Below are positions 1 to 8,663 of a DNA stretch of 64,000 nt, piece by piece; positions within the stretch are counted from its first letter, which is position 1, and the number at the start of each line of letters is the position of its first letter. The position numbers and the translations under genes are program-made. Below the pieces are notes generated by a model. The model did not search any database, was not told where the DNA came from, and saw nothing but the letters and a program-made list of their open reading frames with translations. The DNA lies in assembly GCA_049649525.1 (NCBI GenBank), contig JBARZE010000016.1, forward strand, positions 124,001 to 188,000, read 5' to 3'. This stretch comes from JAAURB01 sp049649525. GTDB lineage: Bacteria > Cyanobacteriota > Cyanobacteriia > Cyanobacteriales > Microcoleaceae.

Positions 1-155
1 TGAATGAAATGATACATCACGAAAATACCTCTAGGGGTTAGCACAATACAGCATAATACCCATGGATTTTGAGGGTAAAATAATATCTATCTAGAGAATT
101 AAGAATTATTTTAATCCAATTAGGTTCAGGTCTATCCCCGCTGTTTACTGACAGC

Positions 156-1637
156 TTAACGAATGGTGAGCCGATATTGGCCTTGACCTGTAGGCTCATA
201 AGCATTAACCACCACTCGGTAAGAACCTGCCATGGGTAATGTTATCGTGATTACAGCATTTTTGTTGGACGGACTAGCATCATCATTTTCAGCCACTAAC
301 TGACCTTTGGGATCAAACAGTGCAACATAGGGGTTAAACTCTTGGCTTTCAAGTTCTACAGTGACTGATTGCCCCTCAATGCCTTCAAAAGTATATTCGT
401 CATATAAACTGTTGTCTGAAGGTAAAGCTGCATCTGTTGTTTCAAGCACTCCCAGCTCATCTAAAAGTGTTTGATCTGATGGCAGTAGAGAAGGCCGACT
501 AGAGGTTTGTGTCGCTAGCTTCAGTTGATAATTGCCTGACTGCCCAGCCTCATAAGAATTGGCTAGGAAAGTATAGGTGCCGTCTGAGGGTAAAGTCACT
601 GTAATTCTGGCATTTTTATCACCGCCGCTATCATCGTCTTGGGCTAATTCACTCCCATCTGCCGCCAACAAAATTAAATAAGAATCAATCTCGTCGCTGC
701 TCATTTCGATCACGACTTGCTGACCCGCTGTACCTTCAAATGCATAAATATCGTAATAACTATTATCAACTGGGAGTATATTATCTTTGTTATCCAGATT
801 CCCCATTACTTCCGGCCCGTCTAACTCAATGGGTTCGGCTTCTTGTTGAGAAAACATCATCGGCTGGGCTGTCGGGGCTTCAGTTGGGGCGCGTCCTTCT
901 CGAACTGCTTGTAAAAAAGGTGGGATTTGATCGACTAAAATAGCAAAGCCAATGCCAATATTACCGCCGCCTCGTCCTCGGGTAAAAATAGCCGTATTAA
1001 CTCCGATTAATTCTCCTTGACTATTGAGTAGAGGCCCGCCAGAATTCCCCGGATTAATCGCAGCATCGGTTTGAATGAGATTACGCTCCCCATCAATCCG
1101 ACTGACAATACCCACGGTTAAAGTCCCCTGAAATTGACCAAAGGGGTTACCTATCGCAAAAGCCCGTTGACCTACCTTCACCGAACCAGAAACCGCAATT
1201 GGAACAATCGGTAAATTACTCGCATCACGAATTTGCAAAACTGCTAAGTCTAACCCAACTTCTCCAAAAGCAATCACATCGGCCACCATTTCTTGACCAT
1301 CGGCTAGAATCACAGTCACACTGGTTTCTTCTGCTACTACATGGGCATTGGTTAAAACTAAACCGTCTGGGGTAATAATGGTGCCGCTGCCATTGGTTTT
1401 TTCTGTATCAATAGAAACCACAGCGGGACTGGCTTGTTGATAAACACGGACGTTTGTTTCTTCACCCCTATCCTGGGCAATTTGCCGGGGAGAGTTTTGT
1501 TGATAAAGTGGCTGCATTTCAGTCACTTCAAGAGTTTTCACATCCTCAGATGAGAGTTCTTCAACGGTAGCATTTCCGGGGATAGCTGCAACTGCGATGA
1601 TCCCAAATGTTGCTAAAGTTAAAAGCGATTGGTGCAT
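156..1637 (-). CDS. HtrA/Deg-type trypsin-like serine protease with two C-terminal PPC domains
   Basis: This 493-residue protein is predicted to be an exported serine protease for protein quality control. A hydrophobic N-terminus (about residues 4-20) looks like a signal peptide or anchor, although it lacks the usual basic residues. The trypsin-like domain spans about 65-245, with the catalytic triad visible as His99 (TNAHVV), Asp130 (LDLAVL) and Ser199 (GNSGGPL). Deg proteases normally carry a PDZ domain next; here there are instead two tandem pre-peptidase C-terminal (PPC) beta-domains, about 285-375 and 395-492, each with a D-D-S-Y/L-Y-D-x-Y-x-F-E-G start and an N-A-x-I-T-V/I-T-L core. PPC domains usually sit on secreted proteases and may aid localisation or substrate binding. 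The gene stands alone. Protease class is certain; substrate is unknown. Confidence 0.9.
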   Translation of the reverse strand: MHQSLLTLATFGIIAVAAIPGNATVEELSSEDVKTLEVTEMQPLYQQNSPRQIAQDRGEETNVRVYQQASPAVVSIDTEKTNGSGTIITPDGLVLTNAHVVAEETSVTVILADGQEMVADVIAFGEVGLDLAVLQIRDASNLPIVPIAVSGSVKVGQRAFAIGNPFGQFQGTLTVGIVSRIDGERNLIQTDAAINPGNSGGPLLNSQGELIGVNTAIFTRGRGGGNIGIGFAILVDQIPPFLQAVREGRAPTEAPTAQPMMFSQQEAEPIELDGPEVMGNLDNKDNILPVDNSYYDIYAFEGTAGQQVVIEMSSDEIDSYLILLAADGSELAQDDDSGGDKNARITVTLPSDGTYTFLANSYEAGQSGNYQLKLATQTSSRPSLLPSDQTLLDELGVLETTDAALPSDNSLYDEYTFEGIEGQSVTVELESQEFNPYVALFDPKGQLVAENDDASPSNKNAVITITLPMAGSYRVVVNAYEPTGQGQYRLTIR

Positions 1638-2086
1638 AGATCATTTCCGCTAAATCCCTCACCTTAATAAAATTTAGGGGTGAGTTGAAAAGTAGGGCGG
1701 GTCTACCACTTTTCAAATGGACAACTGTTGAAAATTCCGACAACTCAACCTGACGCTATGAGAATCAAGTTGAAATGAATCAGAGGAGCATGAACAGAGT
1801 GTGGTTAACTCAATGATTAAATTGAGCCTCAGTTCGTGCTAAGCACAACAGTCCTTATTATATGCTTTCCCTTGGACATCTTGAGTTATATTCCTGACTC
1901 TTGTTTGATCGAGTCCGCTGAGCAAAGATGGGTTGCTGGATACTCACTAAGTAGTGATACTCTTAGAAAGTATTGTTTTATAAGTTTAATTTTTCATACC
2001 AATAAATTAGGTGTAGTGAGGGAATACTACACCTAGACAAAATCTGTGCTGTTCTCTTGTTTCTAAACTGATGAGGGATCGCTCAC
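1638..2086. other. Intergenic region, no gene recognised
   Basis: About 450 bases upstream of the protease gene. An open frame on the plus strand at 1836-2036 shows no recognisable protein character and no clear ribosome binding site, so I do not call it. The promoter of the protease gene must lie here, but I see no distinctive operator. Confidence 0.5.
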
Positions 2087-2209
2087 TCAAGCAGCTGCTT
2101 TATTTTCTACCTCTCGAAGTTCATTTTTCACAACCACCCAACGCCCCGTTTTCGGATCGCGATAGGTTATGAAAGGATTATTTTTAAGCTGTTTTTTGTA
2201 GCCTTTCAT
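2087..2209 (-). CDS. Small basic protein of 40 residues
   Basis: A short gene below the usual size cut-off. It encodes a 40-residue protein that begins MKGYKKQLKNNPF, continues with a Y-R-D-P-K-T-G-R-W-V-V-V-K core and ends in E-V-E-N-K-A-A-A. A good ribosome binding site (GAGGT) lies about 5 bases upstream of the ATG. The composition, with a charged N-terminus and a compact T-G-R-W-V-V-V strand-like segment, looks like a real small protein rather than chance coding. No function is recognised. It is transcribed in the same direction as codA, 240 bases downstream of that gene's stop, and probably has its own promoter in 2210-2448. Confidence 0.6.
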   Translation of the reverse strand: MKGYKKQLKNNPFITYRDPKTGRWVVVKNELREVENKAAA

Positions 2210-2345
2210 GTTGACCTCGTAGCACTCTGAGTCAGATCTGCCGATGTACTGTGCTTACTATCACTATTGTCTACAATATAAGTGTCAACTGCCCGTGAAA
2301 TTGATCGAAGTTAGATGTGATACTCAACACAATTGTTTTGTGAGT

Positions 2346-2385
2346 AGGCTAATCATAAAAATGTGTTTTAGATCACAGGCTAATC
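2346..2385. repeat. Direct repeat pair AGGCTAATC, 31-bp spacing
   Basis: AGGCTAATC occurs at 2346-2354 and again at 2377-2385. The 31-bp start-to-start spacing is close to three helical turns, which suits binding of a regulator on one face. The pair lies in the gap between the codA stop and the 40-residue small gene, in a position suitable for controlling the latter. It may be chance. Confidence 0.3.
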
Positions 2386-2448
2386 CGGAAAATTTTAATA
2401 ATAAATATTGATTGCTCTAATGATTAGACTCGGATGTTTGATAACACT

Positions 2449-3702
2449 TTAGTGATAAAAGGTAACTTTCGGCGGTTGTGTTTGGGTGATTAACTGACCT
2501 GCTCTCAACAAATATTCTACTGTAGAACGCTTACGAATTGCATGATAAGGATTTTCTGCATCTAAAATAATCAAGTTAGCCAGATTGCCTATTTCTACAC
2601 CATATTCTGCTTGTAAAAATAGAGTTTTTGCCCCATTAAAGGTCACCATATTGTAACACGCTTCAATTTCATTCATTCCTGTCATTTGGCAAGCATGAAC
2701 CGCCATATGAGCCACATCTAATGGGTTTCCTGTACCTAAATTGTACCAAGGATCTTGAATACAATCATGTCCTAAACTCACATTTAAACCGTGCTGCCAT
2801 AGTTCTTTAACGCGGGTAATTCCCCGACGTTTCGGATAAGTATCTGTGCGACCTTGTAAGGTTAAATTAATTAAAGGATTGGCAATAATATTAATTTGCG
2901 ATCGCTGCAACAATCCCATTAATTTAAACGCATAAGCATTATTATAAGACGCAAAGGCTGTTGTATGGCTAGCGGTAACTTTATTAGTCCATCCTGTCCG
3001 AATTGCACAAGCTGCAACGACTTCTAAAAAACGAGATTGATCGTCATCAATTTCATCACAATGAATATCAATTAATCGGTTATATTTTTGTGCAAGTTCA
3101 AAGATAAAATGAATCGATTTAACCCCATCTTCTCGGGTAAACTCATAATGAGGAATTCCCCCCACTACATCGGCTCCCATTTCTAATGCTTTTTCGAGTA
3201 AAATAGGATTGTTAGGATGACTATAAATACCATCTTGAGGGAAAGCCACCACTTGCACGCTCATCCAGTCTTTGACTTGTTCTCGGACTTCCAGTAAGGC
3301 TTGTAAAGCGATTAAATTAGGTTCACTCACATCTGCATGAGTTCGGACGAATAAAACCCCATTTTGAGCTTGTAATTTTAAAGCTGCAATTGCTCTATTT
3401 TTAACATCTTCTAAGGTTAAATCTTGTTTACGTTCTTCCCAAATTTTAATCCCTTCAAATAACGTCCCACTTTGATTATAACAGGGTTCTCCCGCTGTTA
3501 ATACGGAGTCTAAATGAATATGAGACTCGACAAAAGGAGGACTAACTAATTTATTTGTACAGTTTATTTCCTGTTGTGCTGTTGCGGAGAGATTAGGTGA
3601 AATTACGGCAATCTTTCCGTTGTTTATGGCAATATCAACTGGTGAGAGGCAACCCGGAGAACGCAGTAAAAAACCTTGCCTCAGAATTAGATCAAAAACC
3701 AT
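2449..3702 (-). CDS. codA: Cytosine deaminase (amidohydrolase superfamily)
   Basis: Predicted to deaminate cytosine to uracil and ammonia in the cytoplasm, for pyrimidine salvage or nitrogen release. The 417-residue length matches bacterial CodA. The metal and catalytic residues known from Escherichia coli CodA occur at the same numbers: His61 and His63 (HIHLD), His214, Glu217 (HCDEIDD), His246 (ASHTTA) and Asp313 (GHD). The family signatures TAGEP, NQSGTLFEGI, VRTHADVS and TYPKRRGITRVKE are all present. It is the last gene of a tight minus-strand group with a hypothetical gene and allA (33-base gap to allA). Related isocytosine or creatinine deaminases are less likely given the residue-for-residue match. 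Confidence 0.93.
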   Translation of the reverse strand: MVFDLILRQGFLLRSPGCLSPVDIAINNGKIAVISPNLSATAQQEINCTNKLVSPPFVESHIHLDSVLTAGEPCYNQSGTLFEGIKIWEERKQDLTLEDVKNRAIAALKLQAQNGVLFVRTHADVSEPNLIALQALLEVREQVKDWMSVQVVAFPQDGIYSHPNNPILLEKALEMGADVVGGIPHYEFTREDGVKSIHFIFELAQKYNRLIDIHCDEIDDDQSRFLEVVAACAIRTGWTNKVTASHTTAFASYNNAYAFKLMGLLQRSQINIIANPLINLTLQGRTDTYPKRRGITRVKELWQHGLNVSLGHDCIQDPWYNLGTGNPLDVAHMAVHACQMTGMNEIEACYNMVTFNGAKTLFLQAEYGVEIGNLANLIILDAENPYHAIRKRSTVEYLLRAGQLITQTQPPKVTFYH

Positions 3703-3735
3703 AATTAATTTAAAAAAATTTAGGTTAGTTCCAAT

Positions 3736-4230
3736 TTAAATAACAATTTCAAAGTTTAATCGATGACTTTGACTAAAATCATGAGTAAAATGATCGACGA
3801 TATTCGTATCACTCAACTCTAAATTATAAAAATCGACATATTCATGCTCAAAATACGGCCCTGCGTGCCAAGTTCCTACTTCTAATTTAATAAAACAATT
3901 TCCGGGTATACGAAAAGCAGCTAACTTGTTTAAATTGGGCTCATCGCTTAGAGAAGGCGGTGCAACTGCCATTAACCAATCTTTTCCTTCTAAAGATCCG
4001 AGGCATTGAGTACAGTGTTGATGACGAGTAATTCGGTTAAATTGACGACCTTTTTGCTCCAGCCGCATAATATAAAATCGAGGAATACCATTATCTAAGT
4101 GAAGTTGAGCATCCTCTTGGTCGAAGGGTTTACCATCTACACTGGCAGAAATTACCTGTCCATAAGGTTTGAATTGTTCTGAATTAATCCATTCTGCTTT
4201 TAATTGTTTTAAAGTTAAAGCCTGACTCAT
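3736..4230 (-). CDS. allA: Ureidoglycolate lyase family protein
   Basis: About 164 residues, of the AllA family, which splits ureidoglycolate into glyoxylate and urea in purine/allantoin breakdown. Visible family features are the N-terminal F-x-P-Y-G-Q-V-I segment, the F-x-x-I-T-R-H-x-x-C-T-Q segment followed by L-G-S-L-E-G-K, A-F-x-I-P-G-N and G-x-W-H-A-G-P-Y, the cupin-like core ending in a D-x-Y-N-L-E strand. An upstream ATG at 4242 is in frame, but a GGAG motif overlaps it and points to the ATG-ATG pair at 4233/4230, so I chose 4230. It lies between a hypothetical gene (short gap) and codA, which suggests a nitrogen-scavenging operon for nucleobases and ureides. Allantoinase genes are not nearby. 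Confidence 0.82.
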   Translation of the reverse strand: MSQALTLKQLKAEWINSEQFKPYGQVISASVDGKPFDQEDAQLHLDNGIPRFYIMRLEQKGRQFNRITRHQHCTQCLGSLEGKDWLMAVAPPSLSDEPNLNKLAAFRIPGNCFIKLEVGTWHAGPYFEHEYVDFYNLELSDTNIVDHFTHDFSQSHRLNFEIVI

Positions 4231-4251
4231 CATTATCTCCAATAATAAACT

Positions 4252-4602
4252 TTAATTTGATTGATACTCAAAGCCGTGATCCTCTGCATATCGATGTAAA
4301 AACTGCATCACTCGTTCTAATAATTCTTCTGATTCGACTTCAAAAGAACATTCTATTTTTTCGATATCATCATCCCCTGCATAAATAAACTTAATACCAC
4401 TGGGAGTGACTTTAATATTTCCTTCATCATCTTTTAACCACAAATTTGTAATTTGATTCCGAAATGCTCGTAATCGTTCCATTGCTTGCAATTTTTTAAA
4501 AAATAAAACAACAACTTTTATCTCAGAATCTCGTTTTTTTCGTAAGCTAATGCCGCTAATTTCTTCATCTAAGCCCTCGATAAACTGAACTGATGTTACC
4601 AT
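4252..4602 (-). CDS. Conserved-looking hypothetical protein, first gene of the codA group
   Basis: A 116-residue soluble protein that I do not recognise. It is predicted as mixed alpha/beta, with charged strands (E-I-K-V-V-V-L-F-F-K-K; I-E-C-S-F-E-V-E-S-E-E-L) and a C-terminal helix with R-x-x-Q-F-L-H-R-Y-A-E-D-H. There is no signal peptide or membrane segment. It starts the minus-strand unit that continues into allA and codA with very short gaps, so it is probably co-transcribed. The 138-bp region upstream is shared with the divergent epimerase gene and should contain both promoters. Confidence 0.65.
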   Translation of the reverse strand: MVTSVQFIEGLDEEISGISLRKKRDSEIKVVVLFFKKLQAMERLRAFRNQITNLWLKDDEGNIKVTPSGIKFIYAGDDDIEKIECSFEVESEELLERVMQFLHRYAEDHGFEYQSN

Positions 4603-4740
4603 AATGATTTTAAGCTAATTTCAAAATAAAGTTTGACTATTTTACTAGTTTATCACTATTAGGATGATTGGAATTGCTCTAATCTGACTCAATCGTGATT
4701 CAAGACTGGTAAAATTAGAAAGAATTTTTCATCAATATCA

Positions 4741-5577
4741 ATGAACGTTACTATTCTTGGCTGTGGTTATGTGGGTACGGCAGTCGCCCGTTACTGGACT
4801 CAAACTTTAGGGTTAAGGGTGACAGCAACGACAACAACCCCAGAACGAATTCAATCTCTCAATACTATCGCAGATCGGGTTGAAGTTGTGAAAGGCAATG
4901 ATTCCGTTGGCTTAAAATCTCTCTTGAAAGATCAAGAAGTTGTATTATTGAGTGTAGCAGCGCAAGGTAGAACCAGAAGTATCGAAGCTTATCAGCAAGC
5001 TTATCTTGAAACGGCTGAAACCTTAGCTTCTATTTTACCCGAATTACCCGAAATTAAACAATTGATTTATACCGGAAGTTTTGCAGTCTATGGCGATCAA
5101 AATGGTAAAGAAGTGAATGAATCTTCTCCTGCTTATCCAGCCAATGAGAATAACGAAATTTTGTTAAAAACTGAAGAAACCTTATTTAATATCGCTAGTC
5201 ATCGACTAAAAGTTTGTATTTTGAGATTAGGAGGAATTTACGGAGAACATCGAGAAATTCATCGAATTTTTAGCCGGATTGCGGGGAAAACTCGTCCAGG
5301 AGATGGAAAGTATATCACCCATTGGGTTCATTTAGAAGATATTGTGGGTGCAATTGAATTTGCTCGTCAACATCAACTAGATGGGCTTTATAATTTAGTA
5401 GACTGTTCTCAATATACGATTCGAGAATTAATTGAATTAGTCTGTAAAAAACACAATTTAGAGCCTGTTAATTGGGATGAATCTCAGCCGAATAGTTCTC
5501 TTTATAATATTCAAGTCTCGAATCAAAAAATACTCGAAGCCGGGTATCAATTTATTCATCCGACAACCCAATTTTAA
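4741..5577 (+). CDS. NAD(P)-dependent epimerase/dehydratase-like protein (atypical SDR, YeeZ-type)
   Basis: A 278-residue Rossmann-fold protein. The nucleotide-binding motif G7-C-G9-Y-V-G12 lies at the very N-terminus, followed by A-T-T-T-T-P-E-R. A central I-Y-T-G-S-F-A-V-Y-G-D segment matches the extended SDR pattern, and R-L-G-G-I-Y-G and H-W-V-H-L-E-D-I follow. The classic YxxxK catalytic pair is not obvious, so the protein may bind a cofactor and act as an atypical SDR. It is 14 bases upstream of the desaturase-like oxidoreductase and is probably co-transcribed with it. The substrate is unknown. Confidence 0.8.
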   Translation: MNVTILGCGYVGTAVARYWTQTLGLRVTATTTTPERIQSLNTIADRVEVVKGNDSVGLKSLLKDQEVVLLSVAAQGRTRSIEAYQQAYLETAETLASILPELPEIKQLIYTGSFAVYGDQNGKEVNESSPAYPANENNEILLKTEETLFNIASHRLKVCILRLGGIYGEHREIHRIFSRIAGKTRPGDGKYITHWVHLEDIVGAIEFARQHQLDGLYNLVDCSQYTIRELIELVCKKHNLEPVNWDESQPNSSLYNIQVSNQKILEAGYQFIHPTTQF

Positions 5578-5591
5578 ATTAATCTTAAATC

Positions 5592-7103
5592 ATGAATACA
5601 ACTGAAATAAAGACTCCAAAAGTTACCGTTATTGGTGCAGGCTGGGCAGGTTTAAGCGCCACTTATCACCTGGCTAAACAAGGTTATGATGTCACTTTAC
5701 TTGAAGCAAGTTCTTCTCCGGGTGGTTTAGTTGCAGGCTGGAAAACACCAGGCGGACGTTCAGTAGAAGCGGGAATTCATGGCTTTTGGTACCCTTATAA
5801 AAACATTTTTTCTGTTGTTCGAGAACTGAATTTAAACCCCTTTACACCGTGGACTCGCTCGGCTCAATATTCTCCGTATGGATTAGAAGTAGAATCTCCT
5901 ATTTTTCAGGATTTGCCTTATCTACCTACACCGCTTGGAACCTTTATTTATACTCAATTTAAACGCCTACCTTTAAGCGATCGCCTATCAGCATTACCCT
6001 TACTTTATGCAGTAGTTGATTTTGATAATTCTGATTCTTCATGGCGGCGATATGATGGGATAACCGCCCGTGAATTATTCAAGCAATATGGTGTCTCTGC
6101 TCGGCTTTATCATGAGGCATTTAACCCAATGTTATTAGTCGGTTTATTTGCGCCTGGAGAGCAATGTTCCGCTGCTGCAGCATTGGGAATGTTGTACTAT
6201 TTTATCTTAGCGCATCAACCGGATTTTGATGTGGTTTGGTGTCGAGGAACAGTAGGAGAATATATTTTCCGTCCTTGGGTAAAAAAAATTGAAGAATTAG
6301 GCGGAAAGGTCTTAACAAATCAGCGCGTAACTGATTTAAAGGTAAATGAATTAGGAGTAGTAGAATCAGTTATTTGTGAAGATAATATATTTGAAACGGA
6401 TGCAGTGATTTTCTCCGTTGGTATTACAGGAATGAAGAAAATATTAGCCGGAAGTTCCGCATTACAACAGCGCCTAGAATTTCGTAATTTAAATAATTTA
6501 AATGCAGTTGATGTCCTGTCAACCCGGTTATGGTTTGACCGAAAAATTCATATTCCTCGCGCTTCTAATGCCTGTTTTGGCTTTGATACAACGACCGGAT
6601 GGACGTTCTTTGATTTGAATGCTTTACATGATGAATTTCGCAATGAACCAGGAACCGTTGTAGAGGTAGATTTTTATCATGCCAATCAATTTTTACCTTT
6701 AGATGATGATGAGATTCTCAAAATAGTTCAAAGCTATTTAGCAACCTGTATTCCTGACTTTGGAAAAGCTAAAATCATCGATCATAGTGTGGTGCGTTTA
6801 CGGCAAGCAGTGACTCACTTTTTCCCCGGTAGCTATCAATATTTACTGCCTGCTAAAACCAGCTTAGATAACGTATTTATGAGTGGAGATTGGATTACGA
6901 CTCGTCATGGTTCATGGTCACAAGAAAAAGCTTATGTGACAGGTTTAGAAGCCGCTAACTTAGTGATTGATAAGTTTAACTTCGGTCAAAAAGCGAATAT
7001 TATCCCCATAGAAGCCGATGAAAGTCATATTCAATTTTTACGAGGAATAAATCAATCTGCCCGACAGTTTAGCCAGTCAATTATTCCTAATATTTGGTTA
7101 TAA
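5592..7103 (+). CDS. FAD-dependent oxidoreductase related to zeta-carotene/phytoene desaturases
   Basis: A 503-residue flavoprotein. The dinucleotide-binding motif V-I-G-A-G-W-A-G-L-S-A lies at about residues 13-23, followed by the E-A-S-S-S-P-G-G motif and then H-G-F-W-Y-P-Y typical of the ZDS/PDS/amine-oxidase superfamily. The C-terminal FAD motif (F-M-S-G-D-W-I ... G-S-W-S-Q-E-K-A-Y-V-T-G-L-E-A-A) is intact. It resembles ZDS-like paralogs found in cyanobacteria. Whether it desaturates a carotenoid, acts on another isoprenoid or serves another lipid cannot be told from sequence. It is coupled to the SDR gene upstream, which suggests a two-step redox modification. Confidence 0.82.
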   Translation: MNTTEIKTPKVTVIGAGWAGLSATYHLAKQGYDVTLLEASSSPGGLVAGWKTPGGRSVEAGIHGFWYPYKNIFSVVRELNLNPFTPWTRSAQYSPYGLEVESPIFQDLPYLPTPLGTFIYTQFKRLPLSDRLSALPLLYAVVDFDNSDSSWRRYDGITARELFKQYGVSARLYHEAFNPMLLVGLFAPGEQCSAAAALGMLYYFILAHQPDFDVVWCRGTVGEYIFRPWVKKIEELGGKVLTNQRVTDLKVNELGVVESVICEDNIFETDAVIFSVGITGMKKILAGSSALQQRLEFRNLNNLNAVDVLSTRLWFDRKIHIPRASNACFGFDTTTGWTFFDLNALHDEFRNEPGTVVEVDFYHANQFLPLDDDEILKIVQSYLATCIPDFGKAKIIDHSVVRLRQAVTHFFPGSYQYLLPAKTSLDNVFMSGDWITTRHGSWSQEKAYVTGLEAANLVIDKFNFGQKANIIPIEADESHIQFLRGINQSARQFSQSIIPNIWL

Positions 7104-7158
7104 ATAATTCATTGAGTTAAACCATGATAAAATAAGCTACAGAGTGAAAAATACAGCC

Positions 7159-7854
7159 ATGATTCAAGAAATTAAAACCACTCACAAATCTGGTATTATT
7201 TATCCAGAAAGCGATGGCAAACCGATGGCAGATAATACACTTCAGTTTCGCTGGATTGTTAAAATTAAGGAAAATTTAGAAATATTATTTGCAAATGTTG
7301 CGGATGTTTTTATTGCGGGGGATTTACTTTGGTATCCGGTAGAAGGTAATAATACTATAACTGCTGCACCGGATGCGATGGTCGTTTTTGGTAGACCTAA
7401 AGGTGACCGCCGTTCTTATTTACAATGGCGAGAAGATAATATTGCACCACAAGTGGTGTTTGAGGTTTTGTCTCATAGCAATACTCAAAAAGAAATGGCG
7501 AAAAAGTTAGAGTTTTATCGCAAGTATGGCGTTGAAGAATATTATTTAATTGACCCAAATAAAATAGAACTTTGTGGGTGGCTACGCTATGATGATGATT
7601 TAATTGTGATTGATAATATTGAGAATTGGGTTAGTCCTCAACTTAATATTCGCTTTGAGTTAACCGCTAACAAATTAGAGATTTATTATCCCGATGGCAA
7701 GCGGTTTTTAACGCCTGTAGAATTAGCACAAAAGGCGGAGGAAGCTGAACAGCAACTTACACAAGAACGTCAACGAGTTGAGGAAGCTGAAGCTAGAATA
7801 ATGCTACTGGAAGAACGCTTAAGAGCCGCAGGAATTGACCCTGAACAACTTTAA
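7159..7854 (+). CDS. Uma2 family (DUF820) PD-(D/E)XK endonuclease-like protein
   Basis: About 231 residues from the ATG at 7159; an in-frame GTG at 7144 is possible. The Uma2 restriction-endonuclease-like core spans about 20-170, with the typical A-A-P-D-A-M-V-V-F-G strand, the P-Q-V-V-F-E-V-L-S strand and the K-x-E-F-Y-R-K-Y-G-V-E-E-Y-Y-L-I-D-P helix. The C-terminus (A-E-E-A-E-Q-Q-L-T-Q-E-R-Q-R-V-E-E-A) is a coiled coil common in cyanobacterial Uma2 proteins. These occur in many copies per cyanobacterial genome, and their cellular role is not established. The stop overlaps the convergent cobK stop by four bases. Confidence 0.85.
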   Translation: MIQEIKTTHKSGIIYPESDGKPMADNTLQFRWIVKIKENLEILFANVADVFIAGDLLWYPVEGNNTITAAPDAMVVFGRPKGDRRSYLQWREDNIAPQVVFEVLSHSNTQKEMAKKLEFYRKYGVEEYYLIDPNKIELCGWLRYDDDLIVIDNIENWVSPQLNIRFELTANKLEIYYPDGKRFLTPVELAQKAEEAEQQLTQERQRVEEAEARIMLLEERLRAAGIDPEQL

Positions 7855-8621
7855 TTCAAGTAGTTTTGACAAAATTTAATTGCGGTATTAATATCTGTTG
7901 TAATTTGTGGATAACTTAGATGAGGTCGGTCAATAATAATTAACGGAATACCTAATTCAGTCGCCGCTTTTCTCTTAATATTTTCTCCTCCAGCTTTTCC
8001 TGATGCTTTGGTAATTACTAATGAAATATTCCACTGTTGCCACAATGCTTTCTCTAATTCGATAGAAATAGGCGGACGAATGGCAATAATTCTATCGGGT
8101 GTAAATCCAGCAGTTAATGCGGCTTCTAAGGAGACAATAGAAGGTAAAATTCTGATAAATAAAGTTGAATGATTTTGCCACTTTTTAAACTGATGTAAAT
8201 GTCGATATCCTAACGTCAGCATAACTCGTTTTGCATTTAAATAGTCTCCTGATAATAAGGTTTCAAAACTATCTAAATGCAGAATATTATTGTCAAATTC
8301 TACAGTTTCACAAACTGAGCGCTCATAACGAAGATAAGGAATATTGTACTGTTTTGCGGTCGCTATTGCTAATGTTGAAATCTCGACAGCGAAGGGATGA
8401 GAAGCATCTAAAATAGCCGTAATTTTATTTTCTTGTAAAAATGATAAAATAATATTTTCATCTAAACAGCCTACCCAAACTGTCAGAAGAGAAGACAGGG
8501 GATACAGGTTTTTTGCTGTATCTGTTGTAACAGTAACAACACAATTAATTTGAGCTGCAATAATGGCTTTGGCGAGGACGACACTTTCACTGGTGCCGCC
8601 AATTAGCCAAATTTGACTCAT
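7851..8621 (-). CDS. cobK: Precorrin-6A/cobalt-precorrin-6A reductase
   Basis: An NADPH-dependent reductase of the corrin ring in cobalamin synthesis (CobK/CbiJ family). From the chosen ATG the protein begins M-S-Q-I-W-L-I-G-G-T-S-E-S, the family's dinucleotide-binding start. Then come D-A-S-H-P-F-A-V-E-I, the Y-L-R-Y-E-R segment, L-T-L-G-Y-R-H-L, and the late K-A-S-G-K-A-G-G-x-x-x-K motif, all characteristic of the family. An in-frame ATG seven codons upstream exists, but homologs begin at the -QIWLIGGT- segment. No other cobalamin gene is adjacent and I see no B12 riboswitch upstream; tRNA-Ser lies directly upstream. Confidence 0.85.
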   Translation of the reverse strand: MSQIWLIGGTSESVVLAKAIIAAQINCVVTVTTDTAKNLYPLSSLLTVWVGCLDENIILSFLQENKITAILDASHPFAVEISTLAIATAKQYNIPYLRYERSVCETVEFDNNILHLDSFETLLSGDYLNAKRVMLTLGYRHLHQFKKWQNHSTLFIRILPSIVSLEAALTAGFTPDRIIAIRPPISIELEKALWQQWNISLVITKASGKAGGENIKRKAATELGIPLIIIDRPHLSYPQITTDINTAIKFCQNYLN

Positions 8622-8663
8622 GAGTTTTTCATCAATGATCACAAATGATTAAATCAGATTAAA

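Noticed and set aside
1836..2036. 66-codon open frame
   Set aside because: No ribosome binding site or family character, and biased composition typical of non-coding AT-rich DNA.
7851..7854. Overlapping stops of the Uma2 and cobK genes
   Set aside because: A four-base overlap of convergent stops is ordinary gene packing.
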